Source: Chrysomallon squamiferum (Eukaryota; Mollusca; Gastropoda; Neomphalida; Peltospiridae). From it: a DNA stretch of 64,000 nucleotides. Shown here piece by piece: positions 51,982 to 64,000 of the stretch. The notes beneath the pieces were generated by a model that saw only the letters and a program-made list of their open reading frames with translations, was not told the DNA's origin and searched no databases. Within the stretch, counting starts at the first letter, position 1; every line of letters begins with the position of its first letter. Location of the stretch: assembly GCA_012295275.1 (NCBI GenBank), contig CM022675.1:4067642-4131641 (forward strand), written 5' to 3'. The position numbers and the translations under genes were made by a program.

Positions 51982-52779
51982 AATCAGATGACGTGATTTG
52001 TATTCAATTTCTACTGACTGAAAAGATTAGCTCATTGTGCGCCAATAGCGAGTTTTATTTTTCTCATCTCTTTCTCTCTCTCTCTAAAAATAAATGTGAA
52101 AATTATTGTACCGTATCAAAGTCTTTTATTTACTTTAAAAGTTATAATAATTAATAAATAAAAAAAAAAAAATAAATAAAAAAAAATAATAGATCACTGC
52201 TCGCCGTTAAACTAAGATCGGCGCGTGGCAGTAACAGCTAACTATATAAGTAAAGCAACAATATTATATTTACGATTAGATGACGTAAGTAAGTAACCTG
52301 CAATATGATTGGATGCTGTTACTTACAAGACCTATTATTTCATTGGTTAATGCAAAGTACTGCCATTTTTTTCGATTGGCTGATATTATGCAACTAATTT
52401 TTTTTTTTTCTTTCTTTTAAAATTCTTCATCGATTTTCTTTCTTTCTTTTATAAAAAAAATAAAATAAAATAAAATTATAAAAATAAACATGGCGGCAGT
52501 TATCCATCCATGTAAAACGAATTCCCGCCAGTAAATGAAATGATCTGAAAAAGAAACAGAAATCTCTATCGGAAAGGATAGCAAAGCTAGAGAAAAAGCC
52601 GCAGTAACTTTGTTTTTAAATATACATCTAAATATACGCTTATCTTGTGAAACGTCTAAGGAAGACGATGATTTGGAATGCTAGGATGGTTTGTCTGAAA
52701 GGCTAGCCAGATTTTATTTATTTGAAATTTACCCAAAACTAGATTGTTTCGGTGAATCTTTATTTCTTCTGTTCTTTTT

Positions 52780-52818
<39 letters not shown>

Positions 52819-53285
52819 TTTACATTTAAACTTTCTTATTTTAATTAATTTGTAACGATATAGATATTGATTTTTTTTTTTTTTTTGTTTATTTCATTTA
52901 ATTATTTGCATTTAACGTTTCTTATTTTAATTGAATTATAATAATTTGGTATTCCTTTTTTTTTCTTATACTGTCTGTTTTCTTTTGCTTTCTTTAATTT
53001 ATTCCTTCATTTATTTCAATTTAATTGATAATATTTAAACTTTCTTATTTTAATTTATTTGTAATAATCTAAATAGTCATTTTTTTTTTTTTTTTTCTAA
53101 TAAGTCACTTTTGTTTTAATTTTTTTTTTTTTGTTTTTGTATTTTGTCTTCCGTTATTATTTACATGGGAAATAGAAAAATAAAAAATATATATAAATCA
53201 GTAAATTTCAGAGATAATGCTCTGAATCTGACACAAACATAATAAGGACACTTTGTAAATGACCACAAATATTCTTCTTTAGTAT

Positions 53286-53350
53286 TACAATCATAGTTCA
53301 GCGGACTGGTCATGTTTTACGGGGTAACAGGTTCAATCCCTGTCATCTCT
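53286..53350 (+). other. tRNA-like remnant (possible SINE head)
   Basis: TAGTTCAGCGG (53,294-53,304) fits the pol III A box; GGTTCAATCCC (53,330-53,340) resembles the B box and sits in a perfect 5-bp T-arm, ACAGG-TTCAATC-CCTGT. No acceptor stem pairs, and A-B spacing is short, so it is not an intact tRNA. Confidence 0.4.
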
Positions 53351-53746
53351 CTAATTAAATTATTTCCCGTTCTAACCTCCAGAGCTCTGCGTTAAAGACA
53401 GAAACTGCATGTTAAGAACACTTTGCGTTAAACTAATTCAGTAATCTAGTATTGGCGATAGCAAGTCAGTCTGTCTGTCTGTCTGTCTGTCTGTGTCTGC
53501 CTGTCTGTCTGTCAGTGAATGCGTCTGTCGGTATGTAGAAATCCATGTCCGATTTCTGATGCACTTAGTAGATTGATACACTTACTGATACACTTAGTGG
53601 ATTGTTTCTGGATTTAATAATTAGCCTACTTGATAAAGTCAAACATGTTCTGCCAGCGACGAAACAAAAATATCTTTCATTCTTTTTTATTTACATTTAT
53701 TTTAATTTTTATATTTAAAAAACGACATTTTTCTTCTTTCCCCTCC

Positions 53747-53759
53747 CCTTCTTCTTCTT

Positions 53760-53825
<66 letters not shown>
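53747..53825. repeat. (TTC)n then (TTA)n microsatellite
   Basis: About 14 TTC and 12 TTA units, followed by GT-rich triplets to about 53,945. Confidence 0.95.
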
Positions 53826-54030
53826 GTTGTGGTTGCTGTTGCTATTACTATTATTTATTTATTACTGTTGTTAATATTAGCAGTGGTAGTTGTGGTGGTA
53901 GTGGTGGTAGTGGTAGTAGTAGTGGTGATAGTAGAAGTAGTATCAGTCAAGGTGGTTAGGATTCAACAGCCTTTGGGAAGGTATATATGAAAAATGTTTT
54001 GTTGCTGATTGAAAAGGTTAGTGGTTTTCG

Positions 54031-54038
<8 letters not shown>

Positions 54039-54127
<89 letters not shown>
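54039..54127. repeat. (CT)n array
   Basis: About 44 CT units. Confidence 0.97.
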
Positions 54128-54129
<2 letters not shown>

Positions 54130-54224
54130 AAAATAAATGTGAAAATTATTGTTAATTTCAATATCGTAAATGATAATCTATTAATATCATTTTTTTTTAA
54201 ATGTAATAATAATAATAATAATAC

Positions 54225-54780
54225 ATTTGTATTTTATCTTATCTTATCTTATCTTATCTTATTATTTTAAGATATTAACATTTAAAAAAGTTAATATTTA
54301 TTCTCCACATGTTGTTTACACAGATATGGAGTGATAATACTAATTTTAATTTAAAAAGAAGAAATATACTTGTATCTATGAAAAAATAAATTAAAATTCA
54401 GCAGTCGTATATAACATTTTTAAAATTAAAAATTAACTGATTTTCATGTTTTAAACTTGAAGTGTATTATGCTATACTTCTGCTGTTGATTAATAGCTTC
54501 TAGTTTAACAGTACAAAATGTCTCATTTTGAAAGTTCAGTTTCTTTGCATTAAGTTGACTGTTTATTTTATTTATTTAGAATTATTTTGTTTTATTGTGT
54601 TTTATTTTATTTTGTTTTAATTTATTTTGTTTTATTTTATTTTGTTTTATTTTATTTTGTTTTATTTTATTTTGTTTTATTTTATTTTGTTTTAATTTAT
54701 TTTAGATTTGTTTAGTTTAGTTTAGATTGTTTGTTTGTTTGTTTTGTTTGTCTGTCTGTCTGTCTGTCTGTTTGTTTATC
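54225..54780. repeat. Simple-repeat cluster (CTTAT, TTTTATTTTG, GTCT)
   Basis: CTTAT pentamers at 54,235-54,262, TTTTATTTTG decamers at about 54,590-54,710, and GTTT/GTCT tetramers to 54,775. No gene. Confidence 0.85.
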
Positions 54781-55050
54781 TATGTACAACAAAATAAAAT
54801 AAGTAAATAAATCAATAAATCAATAAAATATAATACTTTTCTTATAATATTAGCAGCTTACTTCTGAATATACAAGAACACTTTTGTTTGTGTGTTTTAT
54901 AAAGAAGATGATTTTAATTCAACAAAATGATGATGATGACGATGAATTAAAAAACCTGTAAATTAATTTATACATTTATTTAAATTGTATCAGTTTTTGA
55001 CAACAGAACAAAAAGCAATATGATAGGGAAAAAGTTCAAAAAAAAGAAAA

Positions 55051-55097
<47 letters not shown>

Positions 55098-55629
55098 GTA
55101 AGTAAATAAGTAAATAAATAAATAAAAATAACAATATGCAAAATAATTTTTAAAACATCAACTGCTATTTCTTTTTCTTTCTTTCTTTCTTTTTCTTTTT
55201 TTTTCTTTCTTTCGTTCTTTCTTTCTTTTTCTTTTTCTTAATAATATGACGAAAAAATATTCGAGATATAGACAATCGAAAGAAGAGAAAATATAAGAAA
55301 TAAAACCAAAAGAATATCAACATCTACAACAACAACGGCAAAAAGAAACAGTGAATGTCAGCAATATATATGTGTAACATCAACGACAAGAAACTGGAGA
55401 AAGAACTTTACAATAAAAAAAAACGAAACAACAAAAACAACGACACTAGAAAAGCAACAAAAACAAGAAACAAGAAATGCGACAGCAACCACAAAAACGA
55501 CGACACTAGAAACAACAACAACGATGACACAACAAACAGCTACAACGACAAGAAGAAGAAAGTGGCAACGTCGTTGAACCTAAAAACAACATCAACGATG
55601 AAGACAAGAATGATAACAACAATGACAAC

Positions 55630-55762
<133 letters not shown>

Positions 55763-56221
55763 TAATCAATGAAAAAAACACATATAAGAAAATGCGTCTT
55801 AGTTGAAGAAAAATGCTTTTAAATAAAAATAACAATAATAATAAATAAGTAAATAAAAAGATTCACGAAGTTAAATTTCTGGAATCTCCTTTATTTTTCT
55901 ATTCTAATGAAAATTTTATGAACACCATGAAGGAAGAAAAAAAAGAGAAAAAATCCAAGCTAAACTACTTGAGAAATCGTTTTAAAAGTGCATAATCTCT
56001 TGCGTCAGTAGGAGATGACTTGGTAATTATTCAGTTTTCAGCTCAGATTTAGGGTGTGGCTTGACAACACCTGTCTTATTGTTTGAGTTATCTTTTTAAT
56101 GTTTCGTTTCTCAAAGCAGTTCTGTTGAAAATAACTTCAAGAACAATGAAAAGAAAGAAAGAAAAAAAAAGATTCATTGAATGCTGCAAGACATAACCCC
56201 CCCCCCCAAACCCCACTTCGG

Positions 56222-57222
<1,001 letters not shown>

Positions 57223-57504
57223 GACATTTTCCGCAGAGTTAACATAATAGTGATATAACGAAACTGAGATCAGTTAAAAGAAAAATTTCAAATTTCAAAT
57301 TATTTGAAATTACAAAACATAAAATAACAACATTCTGTACTCGTCTGGGAGAAGAAAAAAAAGAAATGTTTTCTTAAGTATTTTAATTTTTAAATTTTAT
57401 TATCATATGTTTTTACGTTTAACATTAACATGATGACATTCAAAGCAGGAAGAAAGCTCACTGCTGATATGAATATTTTTTTGTGTTATAAGTTTGAATT
57501 AAGG

Positions 57505-57775
57505 TGTATAATGTATGCATGTATTTCTATATGTCTGTGTGTGTGAGTGTATATATATATTTTTTTATGTATTAATGTATGTGTATATGCGTTTACGTTT
57601 GTGTGTGTGTCTGTGTGTCTGTCTATGAATATATGTATGTATGTGTGTCTGCGTATGAGTCTGTGTGTGTCTGTGCGCGTGTATATGTGTATGTATGTCT
57701 GTTTATCTGGGTGTGTCTGTATGTCTTTGTGTGTATATGTGTGCATGTGTGTGTGTAGGTGTGTGTGTGTGTGCA
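57505..57775. repeat. (GT)-rich, TATGTG-type cryptic repeat
   Basis: Degenerate GT/TATG/TCTG repeat; not coding. Confidence 0.9.
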
Positions 57776-57828
57776 AGCTATTTTTTCTTTCATATGCACT
57801 TCTTATACCGAAATATTAAAATACTTTT

Positions 57829-57846
57829 TAATAATAATAATAATAA

Positions 57847-57877
<31 letters not shown>

Positions 57878-57928
57878 AAGAAGAAGAAGAAGAAGAAGAA
57901 GAAGAAGAAGAAGAAAGAAAGAAAGAAA
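57829..57928. repeat. (AAT)n-(AAG)n microsatellite
   Basis: About six AAT and 22 AAG units, then AAAG. Confidence 0.95.
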
Positions 57929-58437
57929 AATAAATTGTTTAATTTGCGCGAAACGAACACGTGGTAATCGTAACGTCCAAAAATCCTCGCTGTCGGGTTA
58001 CAACTTTATTATTAGCAAAGATCTGTTGACAGCCGAACAAGAAGAAAAGTTATTTTCAGCGATGTCCTCGACTCAGTTTTAAATCTACGATCATACGTCA
58101 GCTCGTGAGAAAGGAAACCCACTGTTACCACAAAATGAATACATTAGGAGCACTTTTAAAATATAATTAAACTCAGTTTTTGGCCCAGTCAGGGGGCTAA
58201 TTGCTTAGACGAAAGCAAACTTAATGAATGCCCCTGATAAATACTGAGTCACTCGGCGAAGTTGAATTTATTTGTGTCGTAATCGTCCAACCTTTAAATT
58301 AACAAAAGTAGAAATAAGAAATAGTGGTAGGAGTAGTTGTAGTTGTAGTAAAATATTGACATGAAAATCTATATCCCTACCATCGTTGATGTTTTTCGTC
58401 TCATTATTTTTTTGTTATATCTGGAAACAGATATATA

Positions 58438-58473
<36 letters not shown>

Positions 58474-58613
58474 CAAAGAAAAAAGATAGACAAGTTATTT
58501 GTAAACAGATATACACTTTAAGAGAAAATATAATTATAGAAGTTTAAAAATCCTGCATTCTTACTTACATACACAAAAAAATTGTTCACACTTACATGTA
58601 TTCATACTTGCTT

Positions 58614-58614
<1 letters not shown>

Positions 58615-58674
<60 letters not shown>
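58615..58674. repeat. (CA)n microsatellite
   Basis: About 29 CA units directly upstream of a tRNA-like element. Confidence 0.96.
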
Positions 58675-58675
<1 letters not shown>

Positions 58676-58681
58676 CACATC

Positions 58682-58860
58682 TTGATAGCCGAACGGTATC
58701 ATTTTCCGCCTGCTTAGTGCGGACGATTGGGTGCTGTTCGTTCGAGTCTCGTCAGCGGCATCTGACGGGTTTGTGACGTCGTGATTAGACTTTGTCCTCC
58801 TGCGCCAGTGCGTTCCCGAATATTGTCTGTGTGCAGAGTCTAATCTAAGTACATAACATA
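58682..58860 (+). mobile_element. tRNA-derived SINE-like element
   Basis: A box TAGCCGAACGG (58,686-58,696) and B-box-like CGTTCGAGTCT (58,739-58,749), spaced as in class II tRNAs with a long variable arm. Between them a CCGC/GCGG hairpin resembles an anticodon arm. An unrelated GC-richer body follows to about 58,860. Flanked on the left by (CA)n. Confidence 0.4.
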
Positions 58861-59114
58861 ATATTCAGTCCTAGTTACGTACGTTCGTACATCAACAGTA
58901 TTATTATCATCGTCATGGTCATGGTTTCTTTATTTTTTTTTACTATTACACACCCATATCTCAGGTTACTTAATACAAAACATTTTCAAAGTCATCACAG
59001 GCTTATTTTTTACATCACATCTAAATTACACCGAGGTGCGTAAAAATAGAAAAAGTTTTCACGATTCACCCAGATAGTTTCTGTCTAAGCCCGCTCACTT
59101 TAGAAATCATCAGC

Positions 59115-59330
59115 CTAAGTTTTCACAGTGAGCGGTTTCTTTTCACAAACAGTAAACACGTTTCTCTGATCTTTGCGTCGATACGACGTCATTTTTTTTT
59201 TTACATCACTGATTTCCAATGTACACGACCACGTCCTCTCAATACATTGAATACATCGACGCCAGTTTTTTTCTAAATGCCGCTTTATGACTGCACTGTG
59301 TGTGTTTTGAAGTGGTGAGACAAATAAGTC
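59115..59330 (-). other. Unrecognised open stretch, not annotated as a gene
   Basis: The non-repetitive end of a longer minus-strand frame that is otherwise (GA)n-encoded. Lys/Arg-rich, no motif I recognise. Confidence 0.12.
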
Positions 59331-59590
59331 AGTGTGTGTGTTTATAGATCTCTCTTTTCGCGTGAACAAATTCACGATTAAGCAGAAGAAAACAAGTTTG
59401 TTTTCAACGGTGAACGACGACTTGCTAAACGTTATAGATGTTTCTGTATGCATCTCCCTGTCGTTTTTTTTTTTTTTACAAGTATCTATTTTTCTGTCTG
59501 GCTGTAAGTATGTATGTATGTATGAATTTCTGTATGTGGATATGAGTGTGTGTATGCATATGTGCATATGTATGTATGTTAATCTGATTG

Positions 59591-59593
<3 letters not shown>

Positions 59594-59677
<84 letters not shown>
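59594..59677. repeat. (GA)n array
   Basis: About 41 GA units. Confidence 0.97.
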
Positions 59678-59680
<3 letters not shown>

Positions 59681-59764
59681 AGATTGTTTCAACAAAAAAC
59701 AAAACATTTATTTTTTTAATATCAATCAGTTTGATGTCTGGTAACCAACACACCGTATACTAGA

Positions 59765-59768
<4 letters not shown>

Positions 59769-59828
<60 letters not shown>
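59769..59828. repeat. Poly-A run of 60 bases
   Basis: Uninterrupted A60, next to a minus-strand tRNA-like remnant. Confidence 0.97.
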
Positions 59829-59834
<6 letters not shown>

Positions 59835-59844
59835 GAAATACAAC

Positions 59845-59912
59845 GCGATAGATTCGATCCTACAGACTAGTGTATACTAGACAGGCGGTGTAACCAGTTA
59901 AGCTGGAGAACA
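59845..59912 (-). other. tRNA-like remnant, minus strand
   Basis: On the minus strand CAGCTTAACTGG (near 59,893-59,905; A-box-like, one mismatch) precedes GGATCGAATCT (59,850-59,860; B-box-like), followed by T-rich sequence that could end pol III transcripts. Stems are poor. Confidence 0.3.
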
Positions 59913-60215
59913 TTTTTTCTGGTGACCCCCCCCCGTCTCGTGCTAAAACGTGCAGCCAGTACAACATCGTCGTGATGCCGCCCCTTCCTTTTGCACACAA
60001 CAACGTCTGCATTGTTTGACGTCTGCATCATCAACAACGATAATTCGACAGGACTGAACAGAATGTCAACAAACTGCTGTGGTGCGCACAACAACAGCAA
60101 TCGTGAGATCCGAGCTTCATTGACAAGATTTGTTTTATTCATGTGTAGGGTGTGTCCCTTGGAGAGACTGCGACTAATAACTGCTCAGGTATGAAGTCGG
60201 TTACGCTGGGTGATC

Positions 60216-60937
60216 ATTTAGGCGATGTTTTTTTTCCCGGTCCGGCGATTTGTCATAGAAAACTCAGAATAGAGAAAAAGTTTTTTTTTAAAATGCGAGT
60301 GTATATGTTTGCATAGTTTAGGCAATAAATGTACATGACGAAGGAGTTTGTATTCTTTTTATTTTTTATTTTTTATTTTTTATTTTTTCTATCTCTTTTT
60401 TTACCCCCTGCGTCTTCAAAGTTGTTTGAAATTTTAAATACCTGATTCAGGAAGAGTTGTATGTAAATTAAAGAATAATATTATTACCTCATGACTTAAT
60501 GTTTAGAAATTTTTCGTTTATGCATAAATGTATCGAAATCTTATCCGGTTCTTTTTTTCCTTTTCTTTTTTTTTTTCTGTTCTTTCTTCTTCTTCTTTTT
60601 TTTTTTTTTTTTTGTTTGTTAATATTCTAAAATTTAATTTCACTGGTTTTCACTGAAAAATATCTAAACATTAAGTCATGAGGTAATAATATTATTCTTT
60701 AATTTACATGCAACGCTTCCTGAATCAGGTATTTAAAATTTCAAACAACTTTGAAGAGACAGGGGGTAAAAAAAGAGAAAAAAACAAAAGAAGAATACAA
60801 ACTCCTTCCTCATGTCCATTTATTGCGTAAACTGTGCAAACATATACATTCGCATTTAAAAAAAAAACTTCTTTCTTTTTCTCTATTCTGAGTTTTCTAT
60901 GACAAATCGCCGGACCGGGAAAAAACATCGCCTAAAT
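60216..60937. mobile_element. Fold-back palindrome (MITE-like), about 720 bp
   Basis: Left arm about 60,216-60,519 and right arm about 60,653-60,937 are imperfect reverse complements; the outer ends share ATTTAGGCGATG / CATCGCCTAAAT. Inner matches include CCGGTCCGGCGATTTGTCAT and TAATAATATTATTCTTTAAT. The loop of about 130 bases is T/C-rich. No transposase frame. Any target duplication would be only 2-3 bases. Confidence 0.8.
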
Positions 60938-61701
60938 ATACACAAACACAGACATACACACATACACACATACACATATACACATATAGACATACATACA
61001 TACACATACATAGACATACACACACGTACACACAGACATATACACACACACAAAAATAAGTATTAATTACTACACGTCACGAATGTCTTTGACGTCGTGT
61101 TATTACCATAACATCTACAACAACAACACTTTTGTAGAAAGGTTTTATTTTCCTCTGACAGCCGTTTTTTAAACTTACATCAATCTTTCTGAACACGAAA
61201 TAACGCAGGGACAATCAGCATTTACAAATTACTTAAAGTATTATAAATATTCTTTTAACGATAAAGCATTTTGTTTTCATAGCTGGTAGAGATTTATTCA
61301 CAACGTATTTCACTGCTTGACAGGTATTATTCGATGTCGTCGTTTTGTTGCTGCTATTCACTGATGACGTCGTTTCTCTGTAGCTTTTTTTATTCAACGT
61401 TGTTTGTTCAGTATTTGCAGTGAAGAAAGATTTTTTTATGTTCACGATATTTTCATACGAATCTTGTTTTCTTCTTCCTGATTCTACAACTGAATAGTGT
61501 AAAAGAAGCAGGCTGTTCTGTCGTTTCAAAGCGTTTTGGAAAAGTGCAGAAGTTTGTCACTGGAAGGGAAGAGTGAGGAGGAAAAACTGGAAAAGTTGGA
61601 GGGAAAACGAGTGAAGAGACAGATCCTGAGAAAAGATAAAAAGAAAATATTAAAAGAGAGAACAATTTTTTTTTTTTTTTTTTTTTTGCTGTTGAAAGAA
61701 T

Positions 61702-61705
<4 letters not shown>

Positions 61706-61792
<87 letters not shown>

Positions 61793-61800
61793 AGAGAGAG
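61706..61800. repeat. (GA)n array
   Basis: About 41 GA units, then degenerate GA-rich sequence to about 62,080. Confidence 0.96.
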
Positions 61801-62082
61801 GAGAAAGAAATAGATAAAGAGAGAAGAGAGAGAAACAGATTCAGAGAAATAGAGAGAGAGACAGAAAAAGAATTAGTGTGAGAGAATGATCGACATATAG
61901 ATAGATAGAGAAAAACAGAGAGATAAAGAATGTTAGACAGAAAAAAGAAAAGAGAAATAGATTAAGAGTGGTAGAGATAGACAGAGAAATAGAAACAGAC
62001 AGAGAGAGGAACAGACAGACAGAAAGAAAGAGTGAGACAGTGAGATAGATAGAGAGAGAGACAGACAGAAAGAGTTTGTGAG

Positions 62083-62087
<5 letters not shown>

Positions 62088-62167
<80 letters not shown>
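62088..62167. repeat. (GA)n array
   Basis: About 39 GA units. Confidence 0.97.
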
Positions 62168-62169
<2 letters not shown>

Positions 62170-62391
62170 GGACAAAGTAAAAAAATGTGGTTCAAACACA
62201 TTTCATTATTTCTAAATTTGTCAACAGTAGATGCTACTCACAAGTTTTAATGTTGTTTTTTAGTTTTTTTATTAAAAGATTTCTATCACGATTTTCTTCC
62301 AACATTCTAAAATAACTTTTTCTTATCTTTTTTTTTATATCTTTCTAAATTTAATTCACTTCAGTGTTTGCTTTCTTTTCGTAAACCGAAG

Positions 62392-62550
62392 TGACGTCAA
62401 ATGACCTGGCAGTGACCCTCATTGTTGATGTCCCGTGTCCGTCGGTCCGTCTCGCGCCACTGCCTCGCCCCGTGGTTGGCTGGGTGGAACTACCCAGGTG
62501 GGTCTATTTTTAAGGGGGTATATAAACGGGTAAAATCTTTTCAAGCGTTG
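62392..62550 (+). promoter_or_regulatory. Promoter-like cluster: CRE, E-box, MEF2 and TATA
   Basis: TGACGTCA (62,392-62,399) is a full CRE. CAGGTG (62,495-62,500) is an E-box, CTATTTTTAA (62,504-62,513) fits MEF2 and TATATAAA (62,519-62,526) is a TATA box flanked by G/C. The island is much more GC-rich than its surroundings. The TATA orientation points right; a start near 62,550 would be expected. The downstream gene is outside or non-coding here. Confidence 0.45.
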
Positions 62551-63080
62551 TTGCGATTTTGCCAAGCCGTGACTGTAATCGTAACAAACAGAGAAATTGT
62601 CCAAAAATATTTACTTGTAGCGACACACAAAACACGGCCTATGGGTCCCAGGAATGTTACAGGATGAGGTGTGGCCTGTTTGAAAACAAAACAAAACAAA
62701 AACAAAACAAATGCAAAACAAAAATGTCGTTCACTTTCTGAAATTGTTCACAGAATCTGTTTTATGCTATCTTGTTGAAATTTTGTTTCCACCAAAGAAG
62801 TCAGTTTATCTTAACTCTTTATTTTATTTTATTTTATTTTATTTTAGTTTAGTTATTTTTAAAAATATTTATTTGATTTGATTTGTTTTTCTTTACTTCT
62901 GTTTTGATTTAACACTATTTCAACTTACAATTTCTTCACAACAAATATATTTTAATATTTCATAGTATTTTAAAACTTTGTTTTTGTAAAATATAAATAT
63001 TGTAAGTACAATCAAATGACGAAACTACAATATAAACTTTAAACTCTCTTTTATTTATTTATTTCTTGCTCACTCTCTCA

Positions 63081-63084
<4 letters not shown>

Positions 63085-63153
<69 letters not shown>
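63085..63153. repeat. (CT)n array
   Basis: About 34 CT units. Confidence 0.97.
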
Positions 63154-63155
<2 letters not shown>

Positions 63156-63159
63156 ATTT

Positions 63160-64000
63160 CTTCAACAAAACAAAAAAGAAAAAAGAAAAAAAAAAGGTTT
63201 CTCACACTCTCTCTCTCAGTATGTCTGTCTTTCTCGTTTTTCCTTCTAGATAAAACAAAATAAAAAATGTAAATAAATAAGTAGTAAAAAAATAAATAAA
63301 TATAATAAAAATAAGTAATTAAATTAAGTAAAATACACTTTTTTTTTAAATTTCTCAATAAATGAGAAATAAGTAATTTAAATCAAATCAAAAATATTAA
63401 ATATATATATATATATATATATATATCTAATTAACTATAAACATATTTCATTTAAACATAAGTCTACTTTTATTCCATTTCTGTAATCCTCTCAGATTTA
63501 ATTACAGCAGTGAAGGATCTAGCAGTTGTTCAGATATGAATGAAACGAAATGAAATCGACCTACGAAAGAACGAACATAAAATGAAAACGTTGCTGCTTT
63601 GAATCGAAAGCTTTGAGGGACAATCCATACATTAACTCTAAACTGCTATCTCTTTACAAATTAATCGGTTAATCCGTGTTAACGGTTGTAACGGTAAAAA
63701 GACACTCCGTTACAAACAGAATGGAGGTCACCAAGGTCAACAAATATAACATACATATATACGTTTTTTTATGTATACGTATATTAAGAATACAGATAAT
63801 GTTGATCGCTGTTAAATAAATTTATAACGGTTAATGGTGATAACAACAACAATAACAATAATAACAGCAATGAAATAAATAATGAAATAAATAATTAAGA
63901 ATATTCATAATAATAAGAGCAACAAAAACAACAAACAACACCAACAACAGCAGCAACAACAACAACAGTAACAGTCTGCCTGGGAATGGAGGAAGGATTT
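63160..64000. other. Right edge, AT-rich, no gene seen
   Basis: Short AT-rich repeats, (TA)n at 63,400-63,426 and (CAA)n-rich sequence at 63,838-63,972. No coding signal. Confidence 0.5.

Noticed and set aside
59115-59753. 212-residue minus-strand protein
   Set aside because: Its middle is translated (GA)n and the remainder matches no family I know; no start or splice support.

Overview
The window looks like nuclear DNA of an invertebrate animal, most likely a lophotrochozoan and probably a mollusc. It is very AT-rich and full of (CA)n, (CT/GA)n, (AAT)n and (AAAT)n microsatellites. GT-AG introns interrupt a long, mostly phase-1 EGF-type gene. The mollusc assignment is inference from gene architecture and repeat style, not from a marker gene.

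About 36 kb (8,715-45,105) is one multi-exon gene on the minus strand. I could chain 51 coding exons, nearly all with matching splice phases. They add up to about 7.69 kb of CDS, or about 2,564 residues once one apparent 1-nt frameshift is allowed for. The protein reads: signal peptide; prodomain ending in a furin-type RQKR site; SEA domain 1; Cys-rich linker; NIDO; AMOP; VWD with a GDPH motif; an Ig/cadherin-like stretch; about 29 EGF domains; SEA domain 2; one transmembrane helix; and a cytoplasmic tail ending at 8,715. This is the MUC4-like / invertebrate mucin-like NIDO-AMOP-VWD-EGF membrane protein architecture.

The EGF region shows layered duplication. An older six-EGF, five-exon module occurs three times (exons 20-24 with 19, 25-29, 30-34). 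A much younger tandem triplication (14,455-20,348; about 1.66, 2.12 and 2.12 kb) has copied a pair of EGF exons to give six. Each young copy carries a 24-bp minisatellite (9, 28 and 28 units) and the new junctions carry truncated fragments of exon 36. Elsewhere the 3' half of exon 19, with its splice donor, has been copied several times into the neighbouring (CA)n-rich intron.

Region 1-8,700 is AT-rich 3' flank that may include the 3' UTR. Region 45,130-64,000 is upstream intergenic DNA in which I found no convincing coding gene. It holds nine long (CT/GA)n arrays, including a 1-kb polypyrimidine tract, a fold-back palindrome of about 720 bp (60,216-60,937), tRNA-like SINE-head remnants, and a plus-strand promoter-like cluster (CRE, E-box, MEF2 and TATA, 62,392-62,526) that may serve a gene to the right of the window.
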